Shown: positions 1-7,871, counted from the first letter of the stretch. The stretch: DNA of 64,000 nucleotides from Pseudoneobacillus sp042683745 (GCF_042683745.1 NZ_JBHUJX010000025.1:496001-560000); one strand, 5' to 3'. Numbers and translations are program-made. The notes: a model not told the origin generated them from the sequence alone.

Positions 1-45
1 AGAGAGTAGAAGATCAACCATAAAAAACCCTTTATGATTCCACAA
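1..45 (-). CDS. comGE: ComGE, competence pseudopilin (5' end only)
   Basis: Only the first 15 codons are inside the window; the gene runs off the left edge. They read as a short basic leader with K-G-F-F followed by a hydrophobic stretch, the prepilin N-terminus of minor competence pseudopilins. The probable start is a TTG at 45, inside the end of comGD, with AAAGGA about ten bases upstream. An in-frame ATG at 21 would cut the prepilin signal and has no ribosome binding site. Gene order (GA-GB-GC-GD-GE) supports the name. The assignment rests on very little sequence. Confidence 0.6.
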   Translation of the reverse strand, partial: MWNHKGFFMVDLLLS

Positions 46-469
46 TGTAGAAACGTCCTTTCCCGAGTTGAATCGTCAATTTATAGGATTTGCTACCTAT
101 TTTAAAGTTTAGAGAACCAAAATGACTGACATTTCCATCTGGTAAAAACTTAAACATGAATGGAAGTGAGCCTGGACCAAAAGTAATTGTAGGTAAATAA
201 TATCTTTCAACGATATACTTAGCATCGTAACGTTCATGGATGTAATAATAGTTTCTCTCAGGAATAATTTTCACTGTTACCTCTATTTGATGAGCAATGG
301 CGTATTGTTGAGCAACATAGAGATCGGACTGGAATTGTGTAAGGAAGAGATGGTTTGCGATTAATTCTTTTTGCGGCTTTATTAATACGAAGGATCCTAA
401 GGAAATGATTGCAACGATGGATAAAACGATTAACGTTTCAATTAATGTAAATCCTTTGTCTTTCATCAT
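32..469 (-). CDS. comGD: ComGD, competence pseudopilin
   Basis: Minor pseudopilin of the competence (transformation) pilus, which helps DNA reach the ComEA receptor through the cell wall. The N-terminus MMKDKGFTLIETL carries the prepilin peptidase (ComC) recognition motif G-F-T-L-I-E, with cleavage expected after the glycine, followed by a hydrophobic helix of about 20 residues that serves as membrane anchor and pilus core. Length 145 aa is usual for the family. The start ATGATG overlaps the comGC stop codon, so translation is probably coupled; there is no good separate ribosome binding site. The 3' end overlaps the start of comGE. Fifth-to-last gene of a comG operon that continues to the left. 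Confidence 0.92.
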   Translation of the reverse strand: MMKDKGFTLIETLIVLSIVAIISLGSFVLIKPQKELIANHLFLTQFQSDLYVAQQYAIAHQIEVTVKIIPERNYYYIHERYDAKYIVERYYLPTITFGPGSLPFMFKFLPDGNVSHFGSLNFKIGSKSYKLTIQLGKGRFYIVES

Positions 470-789
470 TCAGTGGTAGTAGGTGGTGTGGTAAGGGATA
501 CTTCACCAGTAGAGGAAATGGATATTTGCTTATCTTTTCCACATGTTGAATTTACCGATGTTACATACCCTTCCGTTTCTAATTCTTGTATCGAAATAGG
601 ATACTTATTTTTATCCATTTCAAATGCATGGACTTGAGCCTGTACCATCTTCACATAAGCAGCACAACCCTTTTTATTGATATTATCATTATGCTTTGTC
701 ATATTTGGAATCGTTATGATTAATAACACCGAAATGATCATTAGGACGATTAACATTTCTATTAAAGTGAATCCTTTTTGATTTTTCAT
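466..789 (-). CDS. comGC: ComGC, major competence pseudopilin
   Basis: Major pilin subunit of the competence pilus. The chosen start at 789 (MKNQKGFTLIEML) has GGAGG at the right distance; longer in-frame starts upstream lie inside comGB. The G-F-T-L-I-E prepilin motif is at residues 6-11, with a hydrophobic helix to about residue 28. Two cysteines, one after the helix (K-K-G-C) and one near the C-terminus (S-T-C-G), match the pair that forms the BdbDC-dependent disulfide in Bacillus ComGC. The tail is rich in Thr and Pro. The protein is 107 aa, a normal length. It is coupled to comGD by overlapping ATGATGA codons. Confidence 0.93.
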   Translation of the reverse strand: MKNQKGFTLIEMLIVLMIISVLLIITIPNMTKHNDNINKKGCAAYVKMVQAQVHAFEMDKNKYPISIQELETEGYVTSVNSTCGKDKQISISSTGEVSLTTPPTTTE

Positions 790-805
790 ATATATTGCCT
801 CCATT

Positions 806-1858
806 TTATATTCCATCTAGCATTCGAAACATCGGTAACATGATGGATAAGTACATTGAGATCACTAATATCCCGATGATTCCATATAATATTGGTTGAA
901 TTAATTTGAGCAGCTTTTCCATTTTTTCTTCGAGCTTTTTAAGACAATTATTACTGAAAAATAATAGTTCCTGATCAAGCTTCCCATTGGATTGTCCATG
1001 TTTAAATACGAAGGGCAGTTCATATTCAAATAAGCTAAGTTGCATCAAAATATTTGGGAAATCTTCCCCTCTTTTTAATTTTTCCGTTATATACAATCCG
1101 ATTTCCCGATAAAACACATTCTTAGGAGCATTTTCAAAAAGTTGTAAGGCTTCATACACAGATAAACCACCTGTCAGCAAGTAACCAAGCTGAAGTGATA
1201 GGTACTGAGTTTGAAGTAATCTTAAGGTCGCTCCTAGGAAAGGAATTTTTAATAGATATTTTCTTTGAACTAATATAGGAAGTTTTGAAAAGTAAGTGAA
1301 ATACCCTAGGATAAGAATGATGATAAACAGGAAGAGTAGGATGAGAAATTTCGGGAGCATCTTGCCTAACGAAGCGACTAATTTAGTGAATAAATTCACC
1401 TCCAATCCCATCGAATCGTAAAGGGTAAAATATTGAGGGAGCAGCGTCTTTTCAACAAAAACAAATAGAAGAATTGTCATCATAAACAAAAGTGTAGGAT
1501 AAAAGAAAGCTTTTTGAAGCTTTTGAAAATGTAAATGTTTTTTGAGGATCATTTTACTTGCTTCTGCAATCGCCTCTAACATTCCACCATGTTTATCCGC
1601 GAAATAGATATAACCAATTATATCTTTTTGGAATTTTAATTCTGCTAAAACACTATATAGTGGATGTCCAGCTTTAAGCCCCTCTAAACAGATTTTCATT
1701 TCCGAATGTCTCTTTAATGGGATTTGATAAAGGAGCGACTCCACAGCTTCAGAGAAAGAATATCCTCTTTCAAGTAACTCGCCAGTTTTCTTTAAGAAAA
1801 GCCCTTGTTCTAGTAAGGTCCATTTTTTACGCATCATCGTCACAAACCCATCTTTCAT
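806..1858 (-). CDS. comGB: ComGB, competence pilus platform protein
   Basis: Polytopic inner-membrane platform protein of the GspF/PilC family on which the ComG pseudopilus is assembled by the ComGA ATPase. About 350 aa with two GspF domains; hydrophobic segments lie near residues 115-140, 165-190 and at the extreme C-terminus (I-L-Y-G-I-I-G-I-L-V-I-S-M-Y). The start is taken at ATG 1858, six bases after GAGG; a GTG at 1864 is in frame but overlaps that Shine-Dalgarno. The 5' end overlaps the 3' end of comGA by about 30 bases, as in other comG operons. Confidence 0.93.
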   Translation of the reverse strand: MKDGFVTMMRKKWTLLEQGLFLKKTGELLERGYSFSEAVESLLYQIPLKRHSEMKICLEGLKAGHPLYSVLAELKFQKDIIGYIYFADKHGGMLEAIAEASKMILKKHLHFQKLQKAFFYPTLLFMMTILLFVFVEKTLLPQYFTLYDSMGLEVNLFTKLVASLGKMLPKFLILLFLFIIILILGYFTYFSKLPILVQRKYLLKIPFLGATLRLLQTQYLSLQLGYLLTGGLSVYEALQLFENAPKNVFYREIGLYITEKLKRGEDFPNILMQLSLFEYELPFVFKHGQSNGKLDQELLFFSNNCLKKLEEKMEKLLKLIQPILYGIIGILVISMYLSIMLPMFRMLDGI

Positions 1859-2900
1859 ATTCACCCTCTTTAATAAAGCCTAAGGCAATCCCTTTTTTAA
1901 TTACATCTCTTAATGTTCGGTATTTAATTTCCGCATTTTCGCCCTTTGCCTCTTTTAACACGCTTGTTAAATTTTTACCAGTTAATAATTCAAACACACT
2001 AGCCCGTTTCCATCCGTCATAGGAAGAACATAACGGTGAACAATCACCCTTGCATAAAGGACAAGCTAATTCCACAAGTCTTTGCGCTGTCACGGCAACA
2101 ATCGTCTGTTCCACCTCTACCCAATTCACACCAAATTCATGTAACCGATAAATCGCCCCCTTTGCATCTCTCGTATGCATCGTGCTTAAAACTAAATGTC
2201 CAGTTAATGAAGCACGAACAGCAATTTGTGCTGTTTCAGCATCTCTAATTTCACCCACCATTATAATATCGGGGTCATGTCGTAATATCGCTTTTAATCC
2301 TGTAGAGTAAGTAATACCAGCCTTTTCGTTAACTTGCACTTGCAAAACCCCATCATAACTTTTCTCGATTGGATCCTCTAACGTAATGATATTGCGATGG
2401 AATAAATGGGCTGTTTCGTTTAGTAGAGAATATAGGGTTGAGGTTTTTCCACTGCCGGTTGGACCAGTGAAAATAATCAATCCATGGGCATGCTTTAATA
2501 AAGCTAGAAGCCTTCTTGTCATATTTGGAAATAATGATAATTGATAAAAGGGAATTTGTTCTTGCTGAGGTAATAATCGAATAACAAGACTTTCACTACT
2601 ATTCGAGGGTAAGGTTGAGAGACGAAGACCATAGGCTTTACGATTAACGTAGCTAACAAAAGAACCACTTTGCGGTCGCCTTTTTTCGCCAATATCCATA
2701 TTGGCCATAAATTTAAAATGAGAAACTAATCGATCACATTCATCCTTTGGTAAATAGAGACGTGGAATAATGTTGTTATTCATGCGAAGCTGTATGAGAG
2801 TATCGTGTTGCCGGGGAATAATATGAATATCAGACGCTTGATTCCGAGCAGCATCAGTAATAATTCGATCTGCAAGCTGCTCAATTGAGCTTTTACTAAT
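1827..2900 (-). CDS. comGA: ComGA, competence pilus assembly ATPase
   Basis: Cytoplasmic traffic ATPase (GspE/PilB/VirB11 family) that powers competence pseudopilus assembly. Visible motifs are Walker A GPTGSGKT near residue 140, an Asp box, Walker B followed by G-E-I-R-D-A-E-T-A, a His box, and a C-terminal cysteine cluster CPLCKGDC that probably binds zinc. The reading frame stays open to an ATG at 3011, but that ATG has no ribosome binding site and adds 37 residues not found in the family. A near-perfect Shine-Dalgarno AAAGGTGGTG (2916-2907) is followed, at normal spacing, only by ATT codons at 2903 and 2900. Starting at 2900 gives 357 aa, close to the usual 356. The function is secure; the start codon is inferred. 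Confidence 0.9.
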   Translation of the reverse strand: MSKSSIEQLADRIITDAARNQASDIHIIPRQHDTLIQLRMNNNIIPRLYLPKDECDRLVSHFKFMANMDIGEKRRPQSGSFVSYVNRKAYGLRLSTLPSNSSESLVIRLLPQQEQIPFYQLSLFPNMTRRLLALLKHAHGLIIFTGPTGSGKTSTLYSLLNETAHLFHRNIITLEDPIEKSYDGVLQVQVNEKAGITYSTGLKAILRHDPDIIMVGEIRDAETAQIAVRASLTGHLVLSTMHTRDAKGAIYRLHEFGVNWVEVEQTIVAVTAQRLVELACPLCKGDCSPLCSSYDGWKRASVFELLTGKNLTSVLKEAKGENAEIKYRTLRDVIKKGIALGFIKEGEYERWVCDDDA

Positions 2901-2967
2901 AATAAACACCACCTTTACATTTCTTAGTAAATGAATTCGACCATTCTCTTTCAAATCCTTTTTATAA

Positions 2968-3016
2968 ATTGTGAATATTTTATGACAATCAAGAAATAAT
3001 ATTGTGAACATTTTAT
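2968..3016. promoter_or_regulatory. Direct repeats upstream of comGA
   Basis: Two 16-base near-identical direct repeats (ATTGTGAATATTTTAT at 2968-2983 and ATTGTGAACATTTTAT at 3001-3016) are exactly 33 bases apart, about three helical turns. They lie in the space between comGA and the divergent regulator gene. They do not match the AAAA-N5-TTTT ComK box cleanly. Role unknown; a pair of operator sites for competence control or for the neighbouring regulator is a reasonable inference. Confidence 0.45.
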
Positions 3017-3106
3017 AAACATATAGTGTTTATGTTATTAACCTCATTCCCAGATATGTGCAGCTGTATTATAATGAAGAAAATTATAGGACCGAGGTGA
3101 ATTGAG

Positions 3107-3808
3107 ATGGAAGAAACATTAAAAATAACCAATGTTTTATCTGACCCAACACGCTATTACATTTATCAATATATTACGAAACGTCATGAGGAAGTTACTG
3201 TTCAAGAGATAGCGGAAAATTTTAATATTCACCCGAATGTTGCTAGACTCCATTTATCAAAACTTGAAGATGTTAATATGCTCATATCAGAGACTAAGAA
3301 AACCGGAAAAGGGGGTCGCCCAAGCCGTTTGTATCGCTTATCCGATGATGTCATTCAGCTTCACTTCCCATTCCGTGACTATATGCTTCTCTCTAGGGTA
3401 GCCATCCAAACGATGTTAGAGCTTGGAGAGGAAGGTAAAAAAGCTCTATTCCAAACAGGGAAACGCTTTGGAACTGAGATGATAGAACAAGAAATAACAA
3501 AAAAAGGGCAAAGCGGCAGAGAATTAAGTTTCCAACAAAAGCTAAACATATTAAAAGGAGCAGCTACTTTAGCCGGCTTCTATCCAGAATTTGAAGTTAA
3601 TGATGAACAAACCAAAATTTATTTCAAAATATTTAATTGCCCTTTTAAAGAAATTGCTATGGATCATTCGGAGTCAGTTTGTCACATGCACCATGAATTT
3701 TTAAAAGGCATGTTTGAGGTATTATTTCAAACAGTGGAATTAATCGAAAACGAAAACATGATGTCTGGTTGCCAAACCTGTACCTATCAGGCATTTGTTT
3801 CGAAGTAG
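3107..3808 (+). CDS. Winged-helix transcriptional regulator with C-terminal Cys motif (SufR-like)
   Basis: The first 80 residues form a winged helix of the ArsR/HTH type (I-A-E-N-F-N-I-H-P-N-V-A-R-L-H-L recognition region, then a wing G-G-R-P-S-R-L). The C-terminal half carries spaced cysteines: N-C-P-F-K near residue 180, V-C-H-M-H-H about 14 residues later, and G-C-Q-T-C at the end. This arrangement resembles the Fe-S or metal-binding cysteines of SufR-type regulators. 233 aa. Start ATG 3107 follows GAGGTGAATTGAG; a TATAAT lies at 3070-3075. Transcribed divergently from comG. DNA binding is well supported; the sensed cofactor is inference, and I cannot name targets. Confidence 0.8.
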   Translation: MEETLKITNVLSDPTRYYIYQYITKRHEEVTVQEIAENFNIHPNVARLHLSKLEDVNMLISETKKTGKGGRPSRLYRLSDDVIQLHFPFRDYMLLSRVAIQTMLELGEEGKKALFQTGKRFGTEMIEQEITKKGQSGRELSFQQKLNILKGAATLAGFYPEFEVNDEQTKIYFKIFNCPFKEIAMDHSESVCHMHHEFLKGMFEVLFQTVELIENENMMSGCQTCTYQAFVSK

Positions 3809-3888
3809 TCACGAATCTGTTATTTACTTTTTGAATCACTATCATTTATAATATGTTGTGATGGACTTGTGGTAAAGGAGGGATACAT

Positions 3889-4131
3889 ATGGATCGTATG
3901 TTCAGAGTATTAGGTTTCTGGACAGGGATTTTTACTGTCATGTTCTACTTAGGTCATATGGAGACCGTGTCTTTAATATTTTTATGTCAGACAGGATTCT
4001 TCTTATTGTTAAGCTATTTAAAACTATCTGAGCGTATGTATATTTACGTTTTCGGCGCATACTTAACTGTTTTCTTTGCTGGATTTACGTATTATACTAC
4101 TTTCTTGATGGTACCAGGTGCTGGTCATTAA
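3889..4131 (+). CDS. yqgY: DUF2626 family membrane protein YqgY
   Basis: An 80-residue, very hydrophobic protein with about three membrane segments (residues 5-25, 28-46, 52-76). Its sequence (start MDRMFRVLGFWTGI) belongs to the small DUF2626 family restricted to Bacillaceae, called YqgY in Bacillus subtilis. No function is known. AGGAGG sits seven to eight bases before the ATG. It stands alone, followed by a bidirectional terminator, in the expected place between comG and yqgX. Confidence 0.85.
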   Translation: MDRMFRVLGFWTGIFTVMFYLGHMETVSLIFLCQTGFFLLLSYLKLSERMYIYVFGAYLTVFFAGFTYYTTFLMVPGAGH

Positions 4132-4141
4132 TTATCATTAT

Positions 4142-4170
4142 AAAAAACGGTGGACATTCCACCGTTTTTT
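4142..4170. terminator. Bidirectional intrinsic terminator
   Basis: Perfect inverted repeat AAAAAACGGTGGA / TCCACCGTTTTTT with a 3-base loop, placed between the convergent ends of yqgY and the methyltransferase gene. It has T-tracts on both strands. Confidence 0.9.
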
Positions 4171-5257
4171 ATTTTTCAAAAATATTCCTGTCTGTAACTT
4201 CAGTCCCTTTTTCTTGCAAGACAATATGAAAATAAGAACTCATTCCTGGCATAATTAAACTTCGTATCGCCCGATTTCTTTTGCTCTTCTCCGAAAAAGG
4301 GTTCGGATCATAATTATCTTCAAGTTCTTTGAGAATTCCCGCGGACACTAAAAACTCATCTTGTCTTTGTTTCTTAAGAAAATGTAATCCCAATTCTTCC
4401 CCTTTTTTAATAAGATGATCAAAGTGAATATGTGTCGTAATATCCATTTCCCCTGGATGTAATATTACATCTGAAATCATTTGATGTTTATAATAACCTC
4501 TTAGACTTCCCCTACGATGTTCGGGAAGTTGCCACTCTTCATTCGTATAACCATAATCAATCGTTGCAACAATTCCTTTTTCCACCGTATTTGAGATTTC
4601 ATTTAGCATTACTTCCATTTGTAAAGGAATTTCAATCCGCTGATTTTCCAATAAAGACATTTGATTCGTTTCTAAAAAAGTGAAAATGTTGGGATTATGC
4701 AATGGTTCAAGTTTTTCAATCAATTGTTGTCCATCCCAACCAATCATTACTTCAAACAATTGCCCATTTTGCTTTTCGATTACATGCACTGGAAAAGCAT
4801 CGAAAAGCTCATTTGAAAAAACGAGTCCATGAAACGGTTTTAATTCAGATAAATGTTCAACTTGGTAAACCCCTTCTCCAATTGGTAATATTTCTTCTTG
4901 TAATTTTTTATGGTAGGGACTAGTCTCAACAATATAATACGACAATGGAATATCCGTTTCATTTTTCCAAGTATCGAGAAAAGCTTTGGCAAATCGACCA
5001 TTCCCTGCACCTAGTTCACAAACATAAGGGTCTATCCCATTATTCATCACTTGATACAAAAACCATTTGGAAAAAACGGCACCAAAAATCGGTGATACAT
5101 TACTCGTTGTTATAAAATCCCCGTCCTTGCCTATTTTCACACGATCCCTCATATAATAACCTTTTAAAGGATGGTATAACGCAAGTTCAATGAATTGTGC
5201 ATATGTAATAAGTTTGTTTTTCTCTTGGTTTATTTTTTCAATAAATATATTATCCAT
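4169..5257 (-). CDS. SAM-dependent methyltransferase, COG1565/MidA-like
   Basis: 362 aa, class I SAM-dependent methyltransferase of the DUF185/COG1565 family, whose eukaryotic members (NDUFAF7/MidA) methylate an arginine of respiratory complex I. The SAM-binding glycine loop is CELGAGNGRFA near residue 80. The N-terminal region Y-A-Q-F-I-E-L-A-L-Y-H-P-L-K-G-Y-Y is typical of the family. The substrate in bacteria is not known. Start ATG 5257 has AAAGGAG at good spacing. Single gene, convergent with yqgY. The family call is solid; the substrate is open. Confidence 0.85.
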   Translation of the reverse strand: MDNIFIEKINQEKNKLITYAQFIELALYHPLKGYYMRDRVKIGKDGDFITTSNVSPIFGAVFSKWFLYQVMNNGIDPYVCELGAGNGRFAKAFLDTWKNETDIPLSYYIVETSPYHKKLQEEILPIGEGVYQVEHLSELKPFHGLVFSNELFDAFPVHVIEKQNGQLFEVMIGWDGQQLIEKLEPLHNPNIFTFLETNQMSLLENQRIEIPLQMEVMLNEISNTVEKGIVATIDYGYTNEEWQLPEHRRGSLRGYYKHQMISDVILHPGEMDITTHIHFDHLIKKGEELGLHFLKKQRQDEFLVSAGILKELEDNYDPNPFSEKSKRNRAIRSLIMPGMSSYFHIVLQEKGTEVTDRNIFEK

Positions 5258-5366
5258 AATAACTCCTTTTCGAATTTACATCATTGACATAGTGAATACT
5301 TTATTATATTGTAAAATTAGTAGCTTAATTATATCCCCTCCCATTATTATGAAATGAACATCCCCC

Positions 5367-5401
5367 AGAAAAACCCTTCTCTTTAGGAGAAGGGTTTTTC
5401 T
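5367..5401 (-). terminator. Terminator downstream of yqgX
   Basis: Inverted repeat AGAAAAACCCTTCTC / GAGAAGGGTTTTTCT with a 4-5 base loop. It lies past the mosaic repeat at 5406-5534, so the yqgX transcript includes the repeat before it ends here. T-tracts exist on both strands. Confidence 0.85.
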
Positions 5402-5405
5402 ATTT

Positions 5406-5534
5406 TCGAAAATTATCCAGCGCAAGCGTCCTAGCCACTAAGTACAGGATGTACGAGTGTCTACAATGCGACAGGACGTCGCGCCATTGTCGACCAGTCT
5501 TCTTTAGCGGGGCTGATCAAGGCGCTCCCGCTTA
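5406..5534 (-). repeat. Mosaic intergenic hairpin repeat, copy 1 (internal deletion type)
   Basis: Shares both ends with the family (AGCGCCTTGATCAGCCCCG on the minus strand; GCGCTGGAtAATTTTCG at the other end) and the hairpin modules GCGAC-AGGAC-GTCGC and GTAC-AGGAT-GTAC. It lacks the central module with stem TTCG...CGAA and loop GTTCTTT. The join is at a GTCGA that occurs on both sides in the long copies, consistent with recombination between short repeats. It begins six bases after the yqgX stop codon, in sense orientation. Confidence 0.85.
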
Positions 5535-5539
5535 TCCTA

Positions 5540-6169
5540 TTAAAACCCATTTAAAAATGGGTTCAAATCCATTTCATCTTCAATAATGGTTTCAGGACCG
5601 TGTCCAGAAAGAACAAGGGTATCCTCTGGCAGAGTAAGCAGCTTTTTGTGGATACTTTGTAACAATTGCTCATGATTTCCCCCATACAAGTCCGTCCGAC
5701 CTATACTTTGATGAAATAATGCATCACCCGACACAACAATTCTTTCTTGCGCAAAATAATATGAGACACTTCCAGGAGAATGTCCTGGTGTTTCGAGTAT
5801 GCTAAAATTAAACAGGCCGATTTGCAAGGTCTCTTCTTTATGTATGACAACATCTGCTTCCTTTACAATCATCGGTTGCATGAAAGATTGAGAACCATTT
5901 CGATACGGATCACCGAGCCATTTAGACTCTTTAGCATGTATGTAAACTGGGATTTGAAACGCATCCCTAATATAATCAACTGCTCCGATATGATCAAAAT
6001 GTGCATGGGTTAAAAGGATTGCTTGGGGAGAAAGCTTCTTTTCCTTTAACCATTGATGCAGTTTCGACCCTTCCTCACCTGGATCAACAATTAAACATGT
6101 GCCATCATCTTCAACTAATATATAACAATTCGTTTGTAGCGGACCTAATGGAAGTCTAAACCATTTCAT
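5540..6169 (-). CDS. yqgX: MBL-fold metallohydrolase YqgX (glyoxalase II-like)
   Basis: 209 aa metallo-beta-lactamase-fold hydrolase of the glyoxalase II/YcbL type. The metal motif THAHFDHIG is near residue 55-63; further ligands are the His of E-T-P-G-H-S-P-G near 130, Asp of G-D-A-L-F near 149, and the His of L-S-G-H-G-P near 190. The short form without the glutathione-specific C-terminal domain is typical of bacilli, which use bacillithiol, so the natural substrate is uncertain. Start ATG 6169 after AGAGGTGATGGT. Transcribed alone into the repeat and terminator downstream. Confidence 0.88.
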   Translation of the reverse strand: MKWFRLPLGPLQTNCYILVEDDGTCLIVDPGEEGSKLHQWLKEKKLSPQAILLTHAHFDHIGAVDYIRDAFQIPVYIHAKESKWLGDPYRNGSQSFMQPMIVKEADVVIHKEETLQIGLFNFSILETPGHSPGSVSYYFAQERIVVSGDALFHQSIGRTDLYGGNHEQLLQSIHKKLLTLPEDTLVLSGHGPETIIEDEMDLNPFLNGF

Positions 6170-6404
6170 ACCATCACCTCTTTAAATAAAAATTACTATT
6201 ACTATTTTACACGATTAAATGAAAAAGAACAGGAAGATCATTTTAGAACATTTTTTTGTACACAAAAGTATCATTTTTTTGACCTCGACAAATACTAAAA
6301 AAAAATATAAAATAATACATGAATGCAATAATAAGGTACATATGAATTCAACGAATAAAATGGTAGGTAACTGCCTTATTACTTAATAAAGGGGGTAAAA
6401 TATA

Positions 6405-6581
6405 ATGAATGCTTTAATGATTATTTTCGCTTTAGTAACAATTCTTGGTGGGTATGGTACATTCACTGCTTTAAAAAATAAAAATTTACTAGGAATCGTC
6501 TTTGGTGGTGGAACACTTTTAGTATTCGGCTGGTTTACTATTATGACCATTCTTCACCACGGTTTTCCTACAGCGCATTAA
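6405..6581 (+). CDS. yqgW: DUF2759 family small membrane protein YqgW
   Basis: A 58-residue protein (MNALMIIFALVTILGGYGTF...) with two hydrophobic segments (residues 3-20 and 28-50) and a short tail ending G-F-P-T-A-H. It matches the DUF2759 family (YqgW) of Bacillaceae; function unknown. The start ATG 6405 follows GGGGG by about eight bases, and a strong bidirectional terminator follows the stop immediately. Its place between yqgX and yqgU is the conserved one. Confidence 0.85.
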   Translation: MNALMIIFALVTILGGYGTFTALKNKNLLGIVFGGGTLLVFGWFTIMTILHHGFPTAH

Positions 6582-6582
6582 T

Positions 6583-6614
6583 AAAAAAAGACTACGCTTC
6601 GTAGTCTTTTTTTT
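6583..6614. terminator. Bidirectional terminator yqgW/yqgU
   Basis: Inverted repeat GACTACG-CTT-CGTAGTC flanked by A7 and T8. It ends both the rightward yqgW and the leftward yqgU transcripts; the yqgU stop codon lies in the T-tract. Confidence 0.92.
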
Positions 6615-7755
6615 ATTCGCTTTTTCTAATTAGGGAGATTAATGAATGATTTTCAAGTTGCAAAAGCTGATCCAGTTGATAACCAATTAAGCATAGTTTT
6701 CCGTTCGGTGAGCAGGTAAACGGAACATTTTCAGTATGATCCAAAATGACTTCCGTTTTATTTGATGTTAAATCAAATGATACGAGCTGGAATCCCTCTC
6801 GATATTGATCCACTTCTTTACTTTCTAAAGGCAGCATAGTTAAAAAATGTTGTTGATCATCTATTAATCCATAATATGGGATTAACCATCCAGAATAATT
6901 TGTTAACACCGGAACCTTGTAACTATTGTGTAGATTATTTCGATCATCATCAATTTTGTAAATGGCTTGCTGTTCTGCCTGATTTATTTGAACTGTAAAT
7001 TTTTTATCAAAAAAAGTGTCAAAATGAATGAGCTCTTCTTCTAGTATCTCTTCATCATTTTTTCCGTTTATTTGTACAAGTGGGGCAACTAATGAAATAT
7101 CATTTTCATCCCAATCTAAAAAAGCAAGTTCATCCTTCCCCGTCCATTTTGCAAATGGTTTTCGAAGACTACTTTGTCGTAATTCCTTTTTATCTAAGTA
7201 TAAAAAATAATTCGTGAAACTCCAATCCTCTTTAAATGTAGTTATAAGGAGTTGGTTTGGATCATTTTGATTCCATTCGATGACGATTTCAACCGATGGA
7301 AATTTCTCCGAATACAGATTTTCTCCTTCAATAGAGAGCACTGTGACATTTCCCTCATATGTAGTAGGTGAAGTATGTATTAATATATTTTTCCGATCAG
7401 GACTGATCATAGCAGAAACAATTGGAAACTGACTTTTATAAAGTAATTGATTCATTCCCATTTTCAAATGATACCTGTAAAGTTTCGTACTATCGGGCGA
7501 ATTAGTCATATAAACGATTTCATCATTATTAAGCCATCCTATTGCTTTTGTAAATTCACTAGTAGAAACAGAAAAAGGTAATTGATATTCTCTAAAAAAA
7601 GAAGGTGCTGGAGCTTTCTTTAAATTATTTATTCGATTGATTTTTGAATGACTATTAGCTGAATAATGATTATCCTGTTCGCAACTGGTTAATAGGAAGA
7701 GGTTAAAAAAAATGATCAATAATCCAATCAATAAATATTTAGTTTTTCGTTTCAT
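6613..7755 (-). CDS. yqgU: YqgU-like lipoprotein, beta-propeller
   Basis: 380 aa. The N-terminus is a lipoprotein signal peptide: basic MKRKTKY, a hydrophobic core, then the lipobox L-L-T-S-C with cysteine at about residue 25, so the mature protein is lipid-anchored on the outer face of the membrane. The rest shows repeated W/F-rich beta strands with motifs such as I-E-W-N-Q-N-D and S-P-N-G-K-L-C, fitting the YqgU six-bladed beta-propeller family. No catalytic residues recognised; function unknown. Start ATG 7755 after AGGAGGAA. Confidence 0.82.
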   Translation of the reverse strand: MKRKTKYLLIGLLIIFFNLFLLTSCEQDNHYSANSHSKINRINNLKKAPAPSFFREYQLPFSVSTSEFTKAIGWLNNDEIVYMTNSPDSTKLYRYHLKMGMNQLLYKSQFPIVSAMISPDRKNILIHTSPTTYEGNVTVLSIEGENLYSEKFPSVEIVIEWNQNDPNQLLITTFKEDWSFTNYFLYLDKKELRQSSLRKPFAKWTGKDELAFLDWDENDISLVAPLVQINGKNDEEILEEELIHFDTFFDKKFTVQINQAEQQAIYKIDDDRNNLHNSYKVPVLTNYSGWLIPYYGLIDDQQHFLTMLPLESKEVDQYREGFQLVSFDLTSNKTEVILDHTENVPFTCSPNGKLCLIGYQLDQLLQLENHSLISLIRKSE

Positions 7756-7844
7756 TTCCTCCTCATCACCTTTTTTAAGTCATTATTTAATCATACGAAT
7801 AGAAGTAAGATATGTTTCAAAATCCTAACCATTAATACAAAATA

Positions 7845-7871
7845 GGAAAAAGCCGGATAAACGGCTTTTCC
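7845..7871 (-). terminator. Probable terminator of yqgT
   Basis: Inverted repeat GGAAAAAGCCG / CGGCTTTTCC with a short loop, downstream of the yqgT stop. The T-tract is only moderate. Confidence 0.6.

Noticed and set aside
2909..3011. Extended N-terminus of ComGA
   Set aside because: No ribosome binding site, contains direct repeats, and is absent from the family; treated as leader DNA.
5440..5455. GTACAGGATGTAC hairpin as a CsrA-binding site
   Set aside because: It resembles the CsrA SELEX hairpin but lacks the A-N-GGA spacing, and in the transcribed (minus) strand of yqgX and yqfO the loop reads ATCCT, not AGGAT.
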